The notes under the pieces: generated by a model
What the model was told of the DNA's origin: nothing
What the model saw: the letters and a program-made list of their open reading frames with translations, nothing else
Databases searched by the model: none
Shown here: positions 30,133 through 40,581 of the stretch, one piece after another
How the letters are laid out: every line of letters starts with the position of its first letter
How positions within the stretch are numbered: the stretch's first letter is position 1
Assembly: GCA_001298555.1 (NCBI GenBank)
Contig: LJCW01000346.1
Span: 54,088 to 118,087 of the forward strand
DNA length: 64,000 nt
Direction of reading: 5' to 3'
Origin: Actinobacteria bacterium OV450
GTDB taxonomy: Bacteria; Actinomycetota; Actinomycetes; Streptomycetales; Streptomycetaceae
Position numbers and translations under genes: made by a program

Positions 30133-31383
30133 ATGACGTACATCGGACGGCGGGGACTGCTGGCGGGCGCCGCCGGGCTGCTGGCCGCGACGGGCGCCGC
30201 GGGCCCGGCCCGGGCGGCGCGGGCCGTCGTGCGGGGGAGGGGGGCGCGGCGGGACGCGGCCGCCGAGTTCCGCGCGATGTGGATCGCGTCTGTGGAGAAC
30301 GTGGACTGGCCCTCCGAGAGCGGCCTGGACGCCGAGGCCCAGCGGGACGAGCTGAAAGGCCTCCTCGACACCGCCGTCGCCCGCCGACTGAACGCGGTGA
30401 TCCTCCAGGTCCGGCCGGCCGCCGACTCGATGTGGCCGGGCGCCCGCGAGCCCTGGTCGCAGTGGCTGACCGGGGAGCAGGGGGAGGACCCCGGCTGGGA
30501 CCCGCTCGGCACCGCGGTCGCCGAGGCCCACGCCCGGGGGCTGGAACTGCACGCCTGGTTCAACCCGTACCGGGTGGCCAACCACACCGACCCCGACCGC
30601 CTGGCCGAGGGCCATCCGGCGCGGCGCAACCCCGACTGGACGGTCCCGTACAACGGCAAGCTCTACTACAACCCGGGCCTGCCGGAGGTGCGCGCCTTCG
30701 TGCAGGAGGCGATGCTCGACGCCGTCTCGCGCTACGAGGTGGACGGGGTGCACTGGGACGACTACTTCTACCCGTACCCCGCCGCCGGGAAGTACTTCGA
30801 CGACGACGACGCGTACGCGCGCCACGGCGGCGGCTTCGCCTCCCGCGCGGACTGGCGCCGCGCCAACACCGACACGCTCGTCCGCGAGATGTCCGAGCGG
30901 ATCCGGTCGGTCCGCCCGGCGGCGCGCTTCGGCATCAGTCCCTTCGCGGTGTGGCGCAACAGCGACCGGGACCCCCTCGGTTCACCGACGCAGGCCGGCG
31001 TCGAAACGTACGACGACCTGTACGCGGACACCCGCAAGTGGGTCCGGGAGGGCTGGATCGACTACATCGTGCCGCAGGTGTACTGGCAGATCGGGCACCC
31101 GACCGCCGACTACGCGAAGATCGTGCCCTGGTGGGCGCAGACCGTCGCCGGTACCCGGGTGGACCTGTACGTGGGCGAGGCGCTGTACCGCTGCGACGCG
31201 GACAGCTCCACCGCCGCGTGGCGCGATCCGGCGGAGCTGTCGAGGCACCTCACGTTCGCCCGTGAGCTCACCGAGGTCCGCGGCCACGTCTACTTCTCTG
31301 CGAAACAGGTGGTCGCGGACCCCAACGGAGCGATGGCAAGGGTCGTCGCCGACCACTATCCGACGGCCGTGCCGCCGCGCTGA
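30133..31383 (+). CDS. Tat-exported glycoside-hydrolase-like protein (GHL10 / DUF187)
   Basis: A 416-residue protein. Twin-arginine signal IGRRGLLAGAAGLLAATGAA with an AxA site around residue 33. The mature part is a GHL10 (DUF187) TIM barrel: FRAMWIASVENVDWPSE, ILQVRPAADSMWPG, LELHAWFNPYRVAN, VDGVHWDDYFYPYP with Asp candidates for catalysis, and WIDYIVPQVYWQIGHP. The family is thought to act on carbohydrate of the cell envelope; the substrate here is unknown. ATG chosen for the twin-arginine signal and the GGAACGGAG upstream. Confidence 0.88.
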   Translation: MTYIGRRGLLAGAAGLLAATGAAGPARAARAVVRGRGARRDAAAEFRAMWIASVENVDWPSESGLDAEAQRDELKGLLDTAVARRLNAVILQVRPAADSMWPGAREPWSQWLTGEQGEDPGWDPLGTAVAEAHARGLELHAWFNPYRVANHTDPDRLAEGHPARRNPDWTVPYNGKLYYNPGLPEVRAFVQEAMLDAVSRYEVDGVHWDDYFYPYPAAGKYFDDDDAYARHGGGFASRADWRRANTDTLVREMSERIRSVRPAARFGISPFAVWRNSDRDPLGSPTQAGVETYDDLYADTRKWVREGWIDYIVPQVYWQIGHPTADYAKIVPWWAQTVAGTRVDLYVGEALYRCDADSSTAAWRDPAELSRHLTFARELTEVRGHVYFSAKQVVADPNGAMARVVADHYPTAVPPR

Positions 31384-31395
31384 GACCGCGTCCCG

Positions 31396-31593
31396 TCAGT
31401 GCGTGGGCTCCGTCGGGTGCTTGACGACGCAGTCGGGGCCCGGGGACATGACTGCCTCGTGACCGTCGGAGAAGCGGACCCGGTAGGGAGGGGTGCCGTT
31501 CTCGCCGAGTACCTGAGTGATTTCACCGACCTTGTCGTGCTGGCCCACGATCCTGCCGTGCTGCACCAGCTGGTCGCCCTCGGTCGCGCGCAT
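31396..31593 (-). CDS. DUF1918-family small protein
   Basis: A 65-residue protein with the SH3-like DUF1918 layout: MRATEGDQLVQHGRIVGQHD, GEITQVLGENGTPPYRVRF, then DGHEAVMSPGPDCVVKH. Function unknown; members are frequent in actinobacteria. GAGGAGGT lies 4 bases before the ATG. It is followed by the Tat-exported glycoside-hydrolase-like gene on the other strand (13 bp apart, convergent). Confidence 0.88.
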   Translation of the reverse strand: MRATEGDQLVQHGRIVGQHDKVGEITQVLGENGTPPYRVRFSDGHEAVMSPGPDCVVKHPTEPTH

Positions 31594-31653
31594 GCTGACC
31601 TCCTCGGAGGCGGTCTGGATCCGGTGACAGCAGTTTACGGCGGTTCGCGGCGA

Positions 31654-32563
<910 letters not shown>

Positions 32564-32565
<2 letters not shown>

Positions 32566-34033
32566 GTATGAGCGTAGCAGTGTGGCGGAGCTGGCCGAAT
32601 CCCTACGGTCGGAACTCGACCGCTACTCGGTGGGTGGAAAGCTCCCGGCAAGCCGGGCCCTGGTCGAGCGCTACCGGGTCAGCCCCGTCACGGTCTCCCG
32701 CGCCCTCGCGCAGCTGGCCGCCGAGGGGCTGGTCGTCACCCGGCCCGGCGCCGGGGTCTTCCGGGCCCGGCCCCGTACGGCGGACCCCGCGCCCGGAGAC
32801 ACCTCCTGGCAGGAGGTCGCCCTCAGCGCCGAGGGCGCCGGCGACGTGGTGCCGCGCTCGGTGGACGCCTCCGGGGTGCTGGTCTGCCTGGCCGCACCGC
32901 CGTCCGGGGTGATCGGGCTCAACAGCGGCTACCTGCACCCCTCCATCCAGCCCGAGCGGGCCATGGCCGCCGCACTGGCCCGGGCCGGACGGCGCCCCGG
33001 AGCCTGGGAACGGCCGCCCATGGAAGGGCTGCCGGAGCTGCGCGAGTGGTTCGCCCGGGAGATCGGCGGGGCCGTCGCCGCCGCCGACGTACTGATCACC
33101 GCGGGCGGGCAGAGCGCGCTGACCACCGCCCTGCGCGCGCTGGCCCCGCCCGGGGCGCCGGTCCTGGTGGAATCCCCGACCTACCCCGGTCTGCTGGCGA
33201 TCGCCCGCGCCTCGGGATGCCGGCCGGTGCCCGTCCCGGTGGACGCCGAAGGGGTCCGGCCGGAGCTGCTGGCCGCCGCGTTCGAAGCGACCGGGGCGCG
33301 GGTGTTCGTGTGCCAGCCGCTGTTCCAGAACCCCACCGGCGCGGTGCTGGCCCCCGAGCGGCGGGGGGCGGGGCTGCGGATCGCGCGGGCCGCCGGGGCC
33401 TTCGTGGTGGAGGACGACTACGCCCGGGCGCTGGGCCACGACGACGCCGGGCCGCTGCCGCCGACGCTGGCAGCCGAGGACCACGACGGGGTGGTCGTGC
33501 ACGTCCGGTCCCTGACCAAGGCCACCTCGCCCAGCCTGCGGGTGGGCGCACTCGCCGCACGCGGCCCGGTGCTGGACCGGCTGCGGGCCATCCAGGTCGT
33601 GGACAGCTTCTTCGTGTCCCGGCCGCTCCAGGAGGCGGCGCTGGAGCTGGTCGGCGCGCCCGCCTGGCCCCGGCACCTGCGGGCCGTCGCCGCCGAGCTG
33701 CGCCACCGCAGGGACGTGCTCGCGGGCGCGCTGCGCCGGGAGCTCCCCGGACTGACGCTGCCCCATCTGCCCTCGGGCGGATACCAGTTGTGGGCGCGGA
33801 TGGCCGAGGGGGGCGACGACGCGGCCTTCGCGGCAGCGGCCCTGCGCGCGGGGGTCGCGGTCGCGGGGGGCCGCCCGTACTTCTGCGCCGAGCCACCGGG
33901 TCCGTACGTACGGCTCAGCTTCGCCGGGGTCCTGGGCGCGGGTGAGCTGAACGAGGCCGTCAGGCGCCTGCGCGCCGGGACCGGCGGGGGCGCTGCCGCT
34001 GCCGCAGCCGGCGCCGCCGGTCCGGACGCTTGA
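32564..34033 (+). CDS. MocR/PdxR-type regulator with aminotransferase domain
   Basis: A 489-residue fusion. N-terminal GntR winged HTH (residues about 5-75; LPASRALVERYRVSPVTVSR) joined to a fold-type I PLP aminotransferase domain (about 110-475). The PLP lysine is in VRSLTKATSPSLRVG, with FVVEDDYAR as the aspartate segment. MocR proteins sense PLP or amino-group compounds. It probably controls the divergent DMT transporter, with which it shares an overlapping start-codon pair. A Gly/Ala-rich tail ends the protein. Confidence 0.9.
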
Positions 34034-34064
34034 CCCCGTGCCGCACGCGGCCCACCATCGCCGC

Positions 34065-34640
34065 ATGAATGTTCGGGTCTCGCTCGTCGCCGCAGCCCGT
34101 GGTTCCTCGCTGCTCGCCGAGCGCTTCGACGACGACCGCCCGCTGGACGGGGCGGGCTGGCGCGCGGTCGAATCCGCCGCGCACGGACTCGTGCCGCTGG
34201 GCGCCGCCGAGCTGCGCTACTGCTCGCCCAGCCCGCGCAGCCGGGCCACCGGGCAGGCGCTCGGGTACGCGCCGCTCGCGCAGCCGGCGCTGCGCGACTG
34301 CGACATGGGCCGCTGGCGGGGGCTGACCCTGGCCGAGGTGACGGAGCGCGAGCCGGGGTCGGTGGACCTCTGGCTCACCGACCCCCGCTCCTCGCCGCAC
34401 GGAGGCGAATCCCTGCTCTCCTTCATCTCGCGCATCGGCGGCTGGCTCGACAGCCGGCCCGCCGACGACGGCGCCGCGATCGTGGCGGTGGCCGAGCCCT
34501 CCGTGGTCCGGGCGGCCCTGGTGTACGCGCTGAGGGCGGCCCCGCTGACGTACTGGAACGTCGACGTCCGCCCGCTTTCCACGGTCACCCTCACCGGCCG
34601 CTCCGGCGACTGGCACCTCTGCCTCCAGGCTCCCGCCTAA
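34065..34640 (+). CDS. Histidine-phosphatase-like protein lacking catalytic histidines
   Basis: A 191-residue protein with the phosphoglycerate-mutase-like fold: SLVAAARGSSLLAERF at the position of the RHG motif, SPSPRSRATGQAL, CDMGRWRGLTLAEV and the acidic PHGGESLLSF loop. At the first motif the usual RHG reads ARG, and at the second the usual VTHG reads VAEP (IVAVAEPSVVRAAL). Both catalytic histidines are therefore missing and phosphatase activity by the normal mechanism is unlikely. It may serve as a binding or scaffold protein. The ATG is 31 bp after the MocR stop. Confidence 0.8.
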   Translation: MNVRVSLVAAARGSSLLAERFDDDRPLDGAGWRAVESAAHGLVPLGAAELRYCSPSPRSRATGQALGYAPLAQPALRDCDMGRWRGLTLAEVTEREPGSVDLWLTDPRSSPHGGESLLSFISRIGGWLDSRPADDGAAIVAVAEPSVVRAALVYALRAAPLTYWNVDVRPLSTVTLTGRSGDWHLCLQAPA

Positions 34641-34681
34641 AGGACTGGAGTCGCACCGCTCCACCGTCCTAACCTGCGCAC

Positions 34682-35452
34682 ATGAACGGGATACACATCA
34701 CCACCCTCGCGCAGCGCCCCGAACTGGCCGACCGGCTCTGGGACATGAAGGACCCCTGGCCGGAGTTCTCCCAGCACGACTCCGTCGCCTGGCTCCTCTA
34801 CCCGCGGATGACCAGGGAGCTGGCCGACTACGTCCTGGTCGCCACGGACGGCGACGCGGTGGTCGCCCGCGGGTACAGCGTCCCGTTCGCGCTGAACGCG
34901 CCGGGCCGCGACGGGATCCTGCCCGCGCGGGGCTGGGACCAGGTCCTCATGTGGGCCTTCTCCGACCTGCGGCGCGGGATCGCCCCCGACACGGTGAGCG
35001 CCATCGAGATCACCGTGGCCACCGACCGGCAGGGCGAGGGGCTGTCCGGGATGATGCTGGCCGCGATGCGCGACAACGCCCGCTCCCGCGGTTTCGCCGA
35101 GGTGGTGGCCCCCGTCCGGCCGAGCGGCAAGCCGGCCGAGCCGGACACGCCGATCGAGGAGTACGCGTACCGCACGCGGGGGGACGGCCTTCCGTACGAC
35201 CCGTGGCTGCGCGTCCACGTCCGCGCCGGGGCCGTCATCGACTCGGTGGCACCGCTGTCGATGACGATCACCGGTTCGCTCGCGCAGTGGCGGGAGTGGA
35301 CCGGGCTGCCGTTCGACGCGACGGGCCCGGTCCGGGTGCCGGGCGCCCTGGCCCCGGTCCGCTGCGAGCTCGAACAGGGCTACGCGGTCTACGTGGAGCC
35401 GAACGTATGGGTCCGGCACGCGCTGGACCGCTCCTCCCCGCCCCCGGCGTAG
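34682..35452 (+). CDS. GNAT-family N-acetyltransferase-like protein
   Basis: A 256-residue protein with a GNAT-like core. The acetyl-CoA segment IEITVATDRQGEGLSGMMLA replaces the usual RGxGxG/A with RQGEGLSG, followed by NARSRGFAEVVAPVRP. The C-terminal 100 residues (RVHVRAGAVIDSVAPLSMTI and beyond) fit larger streptomycete members of the family. Substrate unknown. TAACCT lies six bases before the ATG and no ribosome-binding site is present, so the transcript is probably leaderless. Confidence 0.8.
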   Translation: MNGIHITTLAQRPELADRLWDMKDPWPEFSQHDSVAWLLYPRMTRELADYVLVATDGDAVVARGYSVPFALNAPGRDGILPARGWDQVLMWAFSDLRRGIAPDTVSAIEITVATDRQGEGLSGMMLAAMRDNARSRGFAEVVAPVRPSGKPAEPDTPIEEYAYRTRGDGLPYDPWLRVHVRAGAVIDSVAPLSMTITGSLAQWREWTGLPFDATGPVRVPGALAPVRCELEQGYAVYVEPNVWVRHALDRSSPPPA

Positions 35453-35477
35453 GCCCGCTCCGCGATCACGGGCCCGG

Positions 35478-37144
35478 TCAGGGCGTCACGATCGGGAAGT
35501 CCGGGTCCGGCTCGGTGAGGTGGCCGGTCAGCTCCGCGAGCCGGGCCGGGTCGCCGGTGACCCGGGCCCGGCCCCCGGCGACCAGCTCCCCGAGGTCGGC
35601 CCGGCCCAGCAGCAGACTGCGCAGCGCCGGCTCGTCCAGGGTGATCTCGACGTCCGGCTCGCCGGCGGCCGGCCCGGCCCCGCGTACGTGCGTGAGCACG
35701 CCGTTCTTCAGGCGCAGGGTGCGCGGCCCGCCGCCGTCGGGGAGGTGCCAGCGGACAGTGACGTCGGCGTCCCAGCTGCGCGGCCCGTCCACGCGGATCG
35801 CGAGGGAGTCGAAGAGCTGCTCCAGTGTCAGGGCGTCCAGCATGTCCTCGGACACGCTGCTGGTGGGGGTGCCGACGGAGCCCTCGCGCAGTTCGAGGGC
35901 GCCCGTGAGGTAGAAGTTGCGCCAGGTGCCGTTCTCGCTGCCGTAGCCGAGCTGCTCCAGGGCGTCCGCCTGGAGGGCGCGGGCCTCGGCGTTGCCGGGG
36001 TCGGCGAACAGGACGTGGTGGACGACCTCGGCGACCCAGCGGAAGTCGCCCTGGACGTAGGACTGGTGGGCGCGTCGCAGCACCTCCTCGGCGCCGCCCA
36101 TGAAGTCCACGTACCGGGTGGCGGCCTCGGCGGGCGGGTGCGTCCACAGATGGGCCGGATTGCCGTCGAACCAGCCCATGTACCGCTGGTAGACGGCTTT
36201 CGCGTTGTGGCTGACGGAGCCGTAGTAGCCGTGGGTGTGCCAGGCCCGCTCCAGCGCCGGCGGCAGCTGCATCCGCTCGGCGATCTCCAGCCCGGTGAGC
36301 CCCTGGTTGACCATCCGCAGCGTCTGGTCGTGCAGGTAGGCGTACAGGTCGCGCTGCTCGGACAGGAAGGCGAGCGCGTTCTCGCGGCCCCGTACGGGCC
36401 AGTGGTGCGAGGCGAACACGACGTCGGTGGCGGCGCCGAAGAGGTGGACGGCCTCGGTAAGGTAGCGGGCCCAGTCGTGCGGGTCGCGGACCTGGGCCCC
36501 GCGCAGCGTGAGCAGGTTGTGCAGGGTGTGGGTGGCGTCATGTACGCGGCGCGGCGGCTCATGGCGGTGCCGGCGTAGACGTTCTCGCTGACGGCGTGCT
36601 CCAGGAACCCCTGCGGAGCGATCACCGGCAGGCCGGCCGCGACCTCTTGCGCGCCCACCACCCCCTTGACGCCGCCGAAGTGGTCGACGTGGCTGTGCGT
36701 GTACAGGACACCGGTGACGGGGCGCTCCCCGCGGTGACGGCGGTACAGCGCGAGTGCGGCCGCGGCGGTCTCGGTGGAGACCAGCGGGTCGATGACCAGG
36801 ACGCCGCGCCCGCCCTCGACCAGGGTCATGTTCGACAGGTCGAACCCGCGCACCTGGTAGATCCCCGGCACGACCTCGAACAGCCCGTGGCCCGCGACCA
36901 GCCTGCTCTGGCGCCACAGGCTCGGGTGGGCCGTGGGCGGGCAGTCCGCGTCCAGGAACCCGTAGGCGTCCAGGTCCCACACGACCCGGCCGTCCGCGTC
37001 GCGGATCGCGGCCTCCCCGGCCGTGCCGAGGAATCCGCGGCGCTCGTCCTCCAGGTCACGGGTGTCGTCGAAGGCCGGGCGCCGCCGTGCGGCCCCGTTG
37101 GCCTCGGCGACGACGGCCTCGGCGTCCCCGGAAGAAGCGTGCAC
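35478..37144 (-). pseudogene. Alkyl sulfatase (SdsA1-like), broken by internal deletion and frameshift
   Basis: The N-terminal part (GTG at 37144 after GAGGGAGGA, about 200 codons) has the metallo-beta-lactamase metal motif YTHSHVDHFGG and reads normally to GTAMSRRAAYM. The reading frame then changes near 36540, and DATHTLHNLLTLRGAQVRDP onward continues in another frame to 35478, with the alkylsulfatase dimerisation domain and C-terminal SCP2-like lipid-binding domain. Intact relatives have roughly 65-80 residues between these points, including further metal ligands. So about 200 bp, not a multiple of three, are missing. It is not expected to give an active alkylsulfatase. Confidence 0.82.
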
Positions 37145-37264
37145 GGCGCGGTCCTCCCTCTCGGCAGGCCGCCGGACACCGGTGTCCGCGGCCCCCACCC
37201 ACCCTCGGCCGCCGCGTCCCCGGGCACCACCCGGGCCAGGTCCATTCGGATCACCCCGAGCACT

Positions 37265-37299
37265 TTGCATAAAACTGCGGAGCTACGTATAGTCATGCC
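37265..37299 (+). promoter_or_regulatory. argC promoter with overlapping ARG-box-like sequence
   Basis: TTGCAT, 17 bases, TATAGT forms a near-ideal sigma-70-type promoter. The -10 region is followed by CATGCC. CGGAGC, two bases, G, one base, ATAGT, one base, ATGCC (37278-37299) recurs at argH (46281-46302), as expected for ArgR operators overlapping the -10 element. Confidence 0.72.
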
Positions 37300-37317
37300 A
37301 TCGAGGAGGAGGGTCCG

Positions 37318-38358
37318 ATGGTGGTACGTGTAGCGGTGGCCGGAGCGAGCGGGTACGCGGGCGGAGAGGTGCTGCGCCTGCTGCTCTCCCACCCCGAGGT
37401 GGAGATCGGCGCGCTGACCGGCCACTCCAACGCCGGACAGCCCCTCGGCACCCTCCAGCCGCACCTGGTGCCGCTCGCCGACCGGATCCTGGAGGCGACC
37501 ACGCCCGAGGTCCTCGCCGGTCAGGGCCGTCGGCATGACGTGGTCTTCCTCGCGCTGCCCCACGGGCAGTCCGCCGCCGTCGCCGCCCAGCTCGGCGAGG
37601 ACGTCCTCGTCGTCGACATGGGCGCCGACCACCGGCTCAAGGAGTCCGCCGACTGGGAGGCGTTCTACGGGTCCCCGCACGCCGGCACCTGGCCCTACGG
37701 GCTTCCCGAGCTGCCCGGCGCCCGCGCGGCACTGGAGGGCTCCCGGCGCATCGCGGTCCCCGGCTGCTTCCCGACCGCCGTCTCCCTCGCCCTGTTCCCG
37801 GCCTACGCCGCGCAGCTGGCCGAGCCGGAGGCCGTGATCGTCGCCGCCACCGGCACCTCCGGCGCCGGCAAGACCCTCAAGCCGCATCTGCTCGGCTCCG
37901 AGGTCATGGGCTCGGTCACCCCGTACGGAGTGGGCGGCGGGCACCGGCACACGCCCGAGATGGTGCAGAACCTGAGCCCGATCGCCGGGCAGCGGGTCTC
38001 CGTCTCCTTCACGCCGACCCTCGTGCCGATGCCGCGCGGCATCCTGGCCACCTGCTCGGCCAAGGCCCTCCCCGGCACCACCGCCGACGCGGTGCGCGCC
38101 GCGTACGAGAAGGCGTACGCGGACGAGCCCTTTGTCCACCTGCTGCCCGAGGGGCGGTGGCCGGCGACCTCCTCCGTCTACGGTTCCAACGCCGTTCAGA
38201 TCCAGGTCGCCTACGACGCGTCCGCGCAGCGGATCATCGCGATCAGCGCCATCGACAACCTCACCAAGGGCACTGCCGGCGGCGCGGTGCAGAGCATGAA
38301 CATCGCCCTCGGCCTCCACGAGGGCCTGGGTCTTTCCTCGATCGGAGTCGCACCGTGA
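37318..38358 (+). CDS. argC: N-acetyl-gamma-glutamyl-phosphate reductase
   Basis: A 346-residue enzyme reducing N-acetylglutamyl phosphate to the semialdehyde in arginine synthesis. NADP motif VAVAGASGYAGGEVLRLLL at residues 5-23, catalytic Cys in AVPGCFPTAVSLALF (about 145), and the His of GVGGGHRHTPEM (about 207). Start preceded by GAGGAGGAG. First gene of argCJBDR with its own promoter 20 bases upstream. ArgR repression is expected because the ARG-box-like sequence overlaps the -10 element. Confidence 0.97.
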   Translation: MVVRVAVAGASGYAGGEVLRLLLSHPEVEIGALTGHSNAGQPLGTLQPHLVPLADRILEATTPEVLAGQGRRHDVVFLALPHGQSAAVAAQLGEDVLVVDMGADHRLKESADWEAFYGSPHAGTWPYGLPELPGARAALEGSRRIAVPGCFPTAVSLALFPAYAAQLAEPEAVIVAATGTSGAGKTLKPHLLGSEVMGSVTPYGVGGGHRHTPEMVQNLSPIAGQRVSVSFTPTLVPMPRGILATCSAKALPGTTADAVRAAYEKAYADEPFVHLLPEGRWPATSSVYGSNAVQIQVAYDASAQRIIAISAIDNLTKGTAGGAVQSMNIALGLHEGLGLSSIGVAP

Positions 38359-38470
38359 GCTCCCCCCGCTCCCGCTGGGAGGTGCCCCCGGCACGCGCAG
38401 CCACCGGGCTGCAGACGACGACGGCCTCGGATCCGCGCTGCGCGGGCGGAGAAGCGAACAAGGAGATGCA

Positions 38471-39628
38471 GTGAGTGTCACGGCAGCACAGGGGTTCACC
38501 GCGGCGGGTGTCGCCGCGGGGATCAAGGCGAACGGCAATCCGGACCTGGCGCTCGTGGTGAACCACGGCCCGCGGCTGGCCGCCGCGGGCGTCTTCACCT
38601 CCAACCGCGTCAAGGCCGCGCCCGTGCTCTGGTCAGAGCAGGTCCTGCGCGGCGCCGTCGTCAGCGCCGTGGTCCTCAACTCCGGCGGTGCCAACGCCTG
38701 CACCGGCCCGAAGGGCTTCCAGGACACCCACGCCACGGCGGAGAAGGTCGCGCAGGTCCTCGGCGGTGAGCACAACGCCGGTGAGGTCGCCGTCGCGTCC
38801 ACCGGCCTGATCGGCGTCCCGCTCCCCATGGACAAGCTGCTGCCCGGCATCGAGAACGCGGCGCAGGCCCTGTCCGGGGACGGCGGCGAGGCCGCCGCCA
38901 TCGCCATCAAGACCACCGACACCGTGCACAAGACGGCAGCGGTGACGCAGGACGGCTGGACCGTCGGAGGCATGGCCAAGGGCGCGGGAATGCTCGCCCC
39001 GGGCCTGGCCACGATGCTCGTCGTGCTCACGACCGACGCCGACGTGGACGGCGGCACCCTCGACAAGGCGCTGCGCGCCGCCACCCGCACCACCTTCGAC
39101 CGGGTCGACTCCGACGGCTGCATGTCCACCAACGACACCGTGCTGCTGCTCGCCTCCGGCGCTTCCGGCCGGGTGCCTGCGTACGAGGACTTCGCGGAGG
39201 CCGTCCGGACCGTCTGCGACGACCTCGCCCGCCAGCTGATCGGGGACGCCGAGGGCGCCAGCAAGGACATCCGCATCGAGGTCGTCGGCGCTCTCACCGA
39301 GGGGGACGCGGTCGAGGTCGGCCGGTCCATCGCCCGCAACAACCTGCTCAAGTGCGCCATCCACGGCGAGGACCCGAACTGGGGCCGGGTGCTCTCGGCC
39401 ATCGGCACCACCCGGGCCGCCTTCGACCCGGACCGGCTGAACGTGGCCATCAACGGAGTCTGGGTCTGCAGGAACGGCTCGGTAGGCGAGGACCGCGACC
39501 TGGTCTCCATGAAGGACCGCGAGGTCCGCATCACCGCCGATCTGGCCACGGGCTCCGAGTCCGCCGTGATCTGGGCCAACGACCTGACCGCCGAGTACGT
39601 CCACGAGAACAGCGCCTACAGCTCATGA
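38471..39628 (+). CDS. argJ: Glutamate N-acetyltransferase / amino-acid N-acetyltransferase (ArgJ)
   Basis: A 385-residue Ntn-hydrolase-like precursor. It moves the acetyl group from N-acetylornithine to glutamate. The self-cleavage region KGAGMLAPGLATMLVVLTTD places the nucleophile Thr in ATML near residue 181. GTG start after AAGGAG. A 112-bp spacer separates it from argC; its stop overlaps the argB start by 4 bp. Confidence 0.97.
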   Translation: MSVTAAQGFTAAGVAAGIKANGNPDLALVVNHGPRLAAAGVFTSNRVKAAPVLWSEQVLRGAVVSAVVLNSGGANACTGPKGFQDTHATAEKVAQVLGGEHNAGEVAVASTGLIGVPLPMDKLLPGIENAAQALSGDGGEAAAIAIKTTDTVHKTAAVTQDGWTVGGMAKGAGMLAPGLATMLVVLTTDADVDGGTLDKALRAATRTTFDRVDSDGCMSTNDTVLLLASGASGRVPAYEDFAEAVRTVCDDLARQLIGDAEGASKDIRIEVVGALTEGDAVEVGRSIARNNLLKCAIHGEDPNWGRVLSAIGTTRAAFDPDRLNVAINGVWVCRNGSVGEDRDLVSMKDREVRITADLATGSESAVIWANDLTAEYVHENSAYSS

Positions 39629-40581
39629 GTGACGAGAGCGCCCGGAAGGGCGAGGAGAAGGCCGGACGGCCCGGCACCGCGCGCAAGCACACCGCGCTGC
39701 CCAAGGCGCAGATCCTCATCGAGGCACTGCCCTGGCTCACCCGCCACAACGGCAAGGTCGTCGTCATCAAGTTCGGCGGCAACGCCATGATCGACGACGA
39801 CCTGAAGGCGGCCTTCGCCCAGGACGTGGTGTTCCTGCGCCAGGCCGGCCTCAAGCCGGTCGTGGTGCACGGCGGCGGCCCCCAGATCAACGCCCAGCTC
39901 GACAAGCAGGGCCTGGTCAGCGAGTTCAAGGCGGGGCTGCGGGTCACCACCCCGGAGGCCATGGACGTCGTACGGATGGTGCTGGCCGGCCAGGTCCAGC
40001 GGGAGCTGGTCGGACTGCTCAACGAGCACGGGCCGCTCGCCGTCGGCATGACCGGCGAGGACGCCCACACCATCACGGCCACCCGGCACACGCCGGAGAT
40101 CGACGGCGAGCTCGTCGACATCGGCCGGGTCGGCGAGATCACCGCCATCGACACGGGCGCGATCGAGGCGCTGCTGGCGGACGGCCGGATCCCGGTCATC
40201 TCCTCCATCGCGCGCAGCGCCGACGACCACCACGTGTACAACGTGAACGCCGATACGGCGGCCGCGGCGCTCGCCGCCGCGCTCGGCGCCGAGACGCTGA
40301 TGGTCCTCACGGACGTGGAGGGCCTCTACGCGGACTGGCCCAACAGCGACGAGGTCATCAGCCGGCTGACCGTCTCCGAGCTGGAGAAGCTGCTGCCCGA
40401 GCTGTCCAGCGGCATGGTCCCCAAGATGGAGGGCTGCCTGCACGCCGTCCGCGGCGGCGTGAGCACGGCCAGGGTGATCGACGGGCGGGTCCCGCACTCG
40501 ATCCTGCTGGAGATCTTCACCGACGAGGGAATCGGCACGATGGTCGTGCCCGACGACGCACGGCAAGGGGGAGCGCAGTGA
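39625..40581 (+). CDS. argB: Acetylglutamate kinase
   Basis: A 318-residue amino-acid kinase. KVVVIKFGGNAMID carries the ATP/phosphate lysine, VVVHGGGPQIN the acetylglutamate loop, and NVNADTAAAALAAAL the C-terminal nucleotide part. The N-terminal 25 residues (Ala/Lys/Glu-rich) resemble the extension that makes hexameric, arginine-inhibited kinases; feedback inhibition is therefore likely. ATG overlaps the argJ stop (ATGA); its own stop overlaps the argD start. Confidence 0.97.
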   Translation: MSDESARKGEEKAGRPGTARKHTALPKAQILIEALPWLTRHNGKVVVIKFGGNAMIDDDLKAAFAQDVVFLRQAGLKPVVVHGGGPQINAQLDKQGLVSEFKAGLRVTTPEAMDVVRMVLAGQVQRELVGLLNEHGPLAVGMTGEDAHTITATRHTPEIDGELVDIGRVGEITAIDTGAIEALLADGRIPVISSIARSADDHHVYNVNADTAAAALAAALGAETLMVLTDVEGLYADWPNSDEVISRLTVSELEKLLPELSSGMVPKMEGCLHAVRGGVSTARVIDGRVPHSILLEIFTDEGIGTMVVPDDARQGGAQ

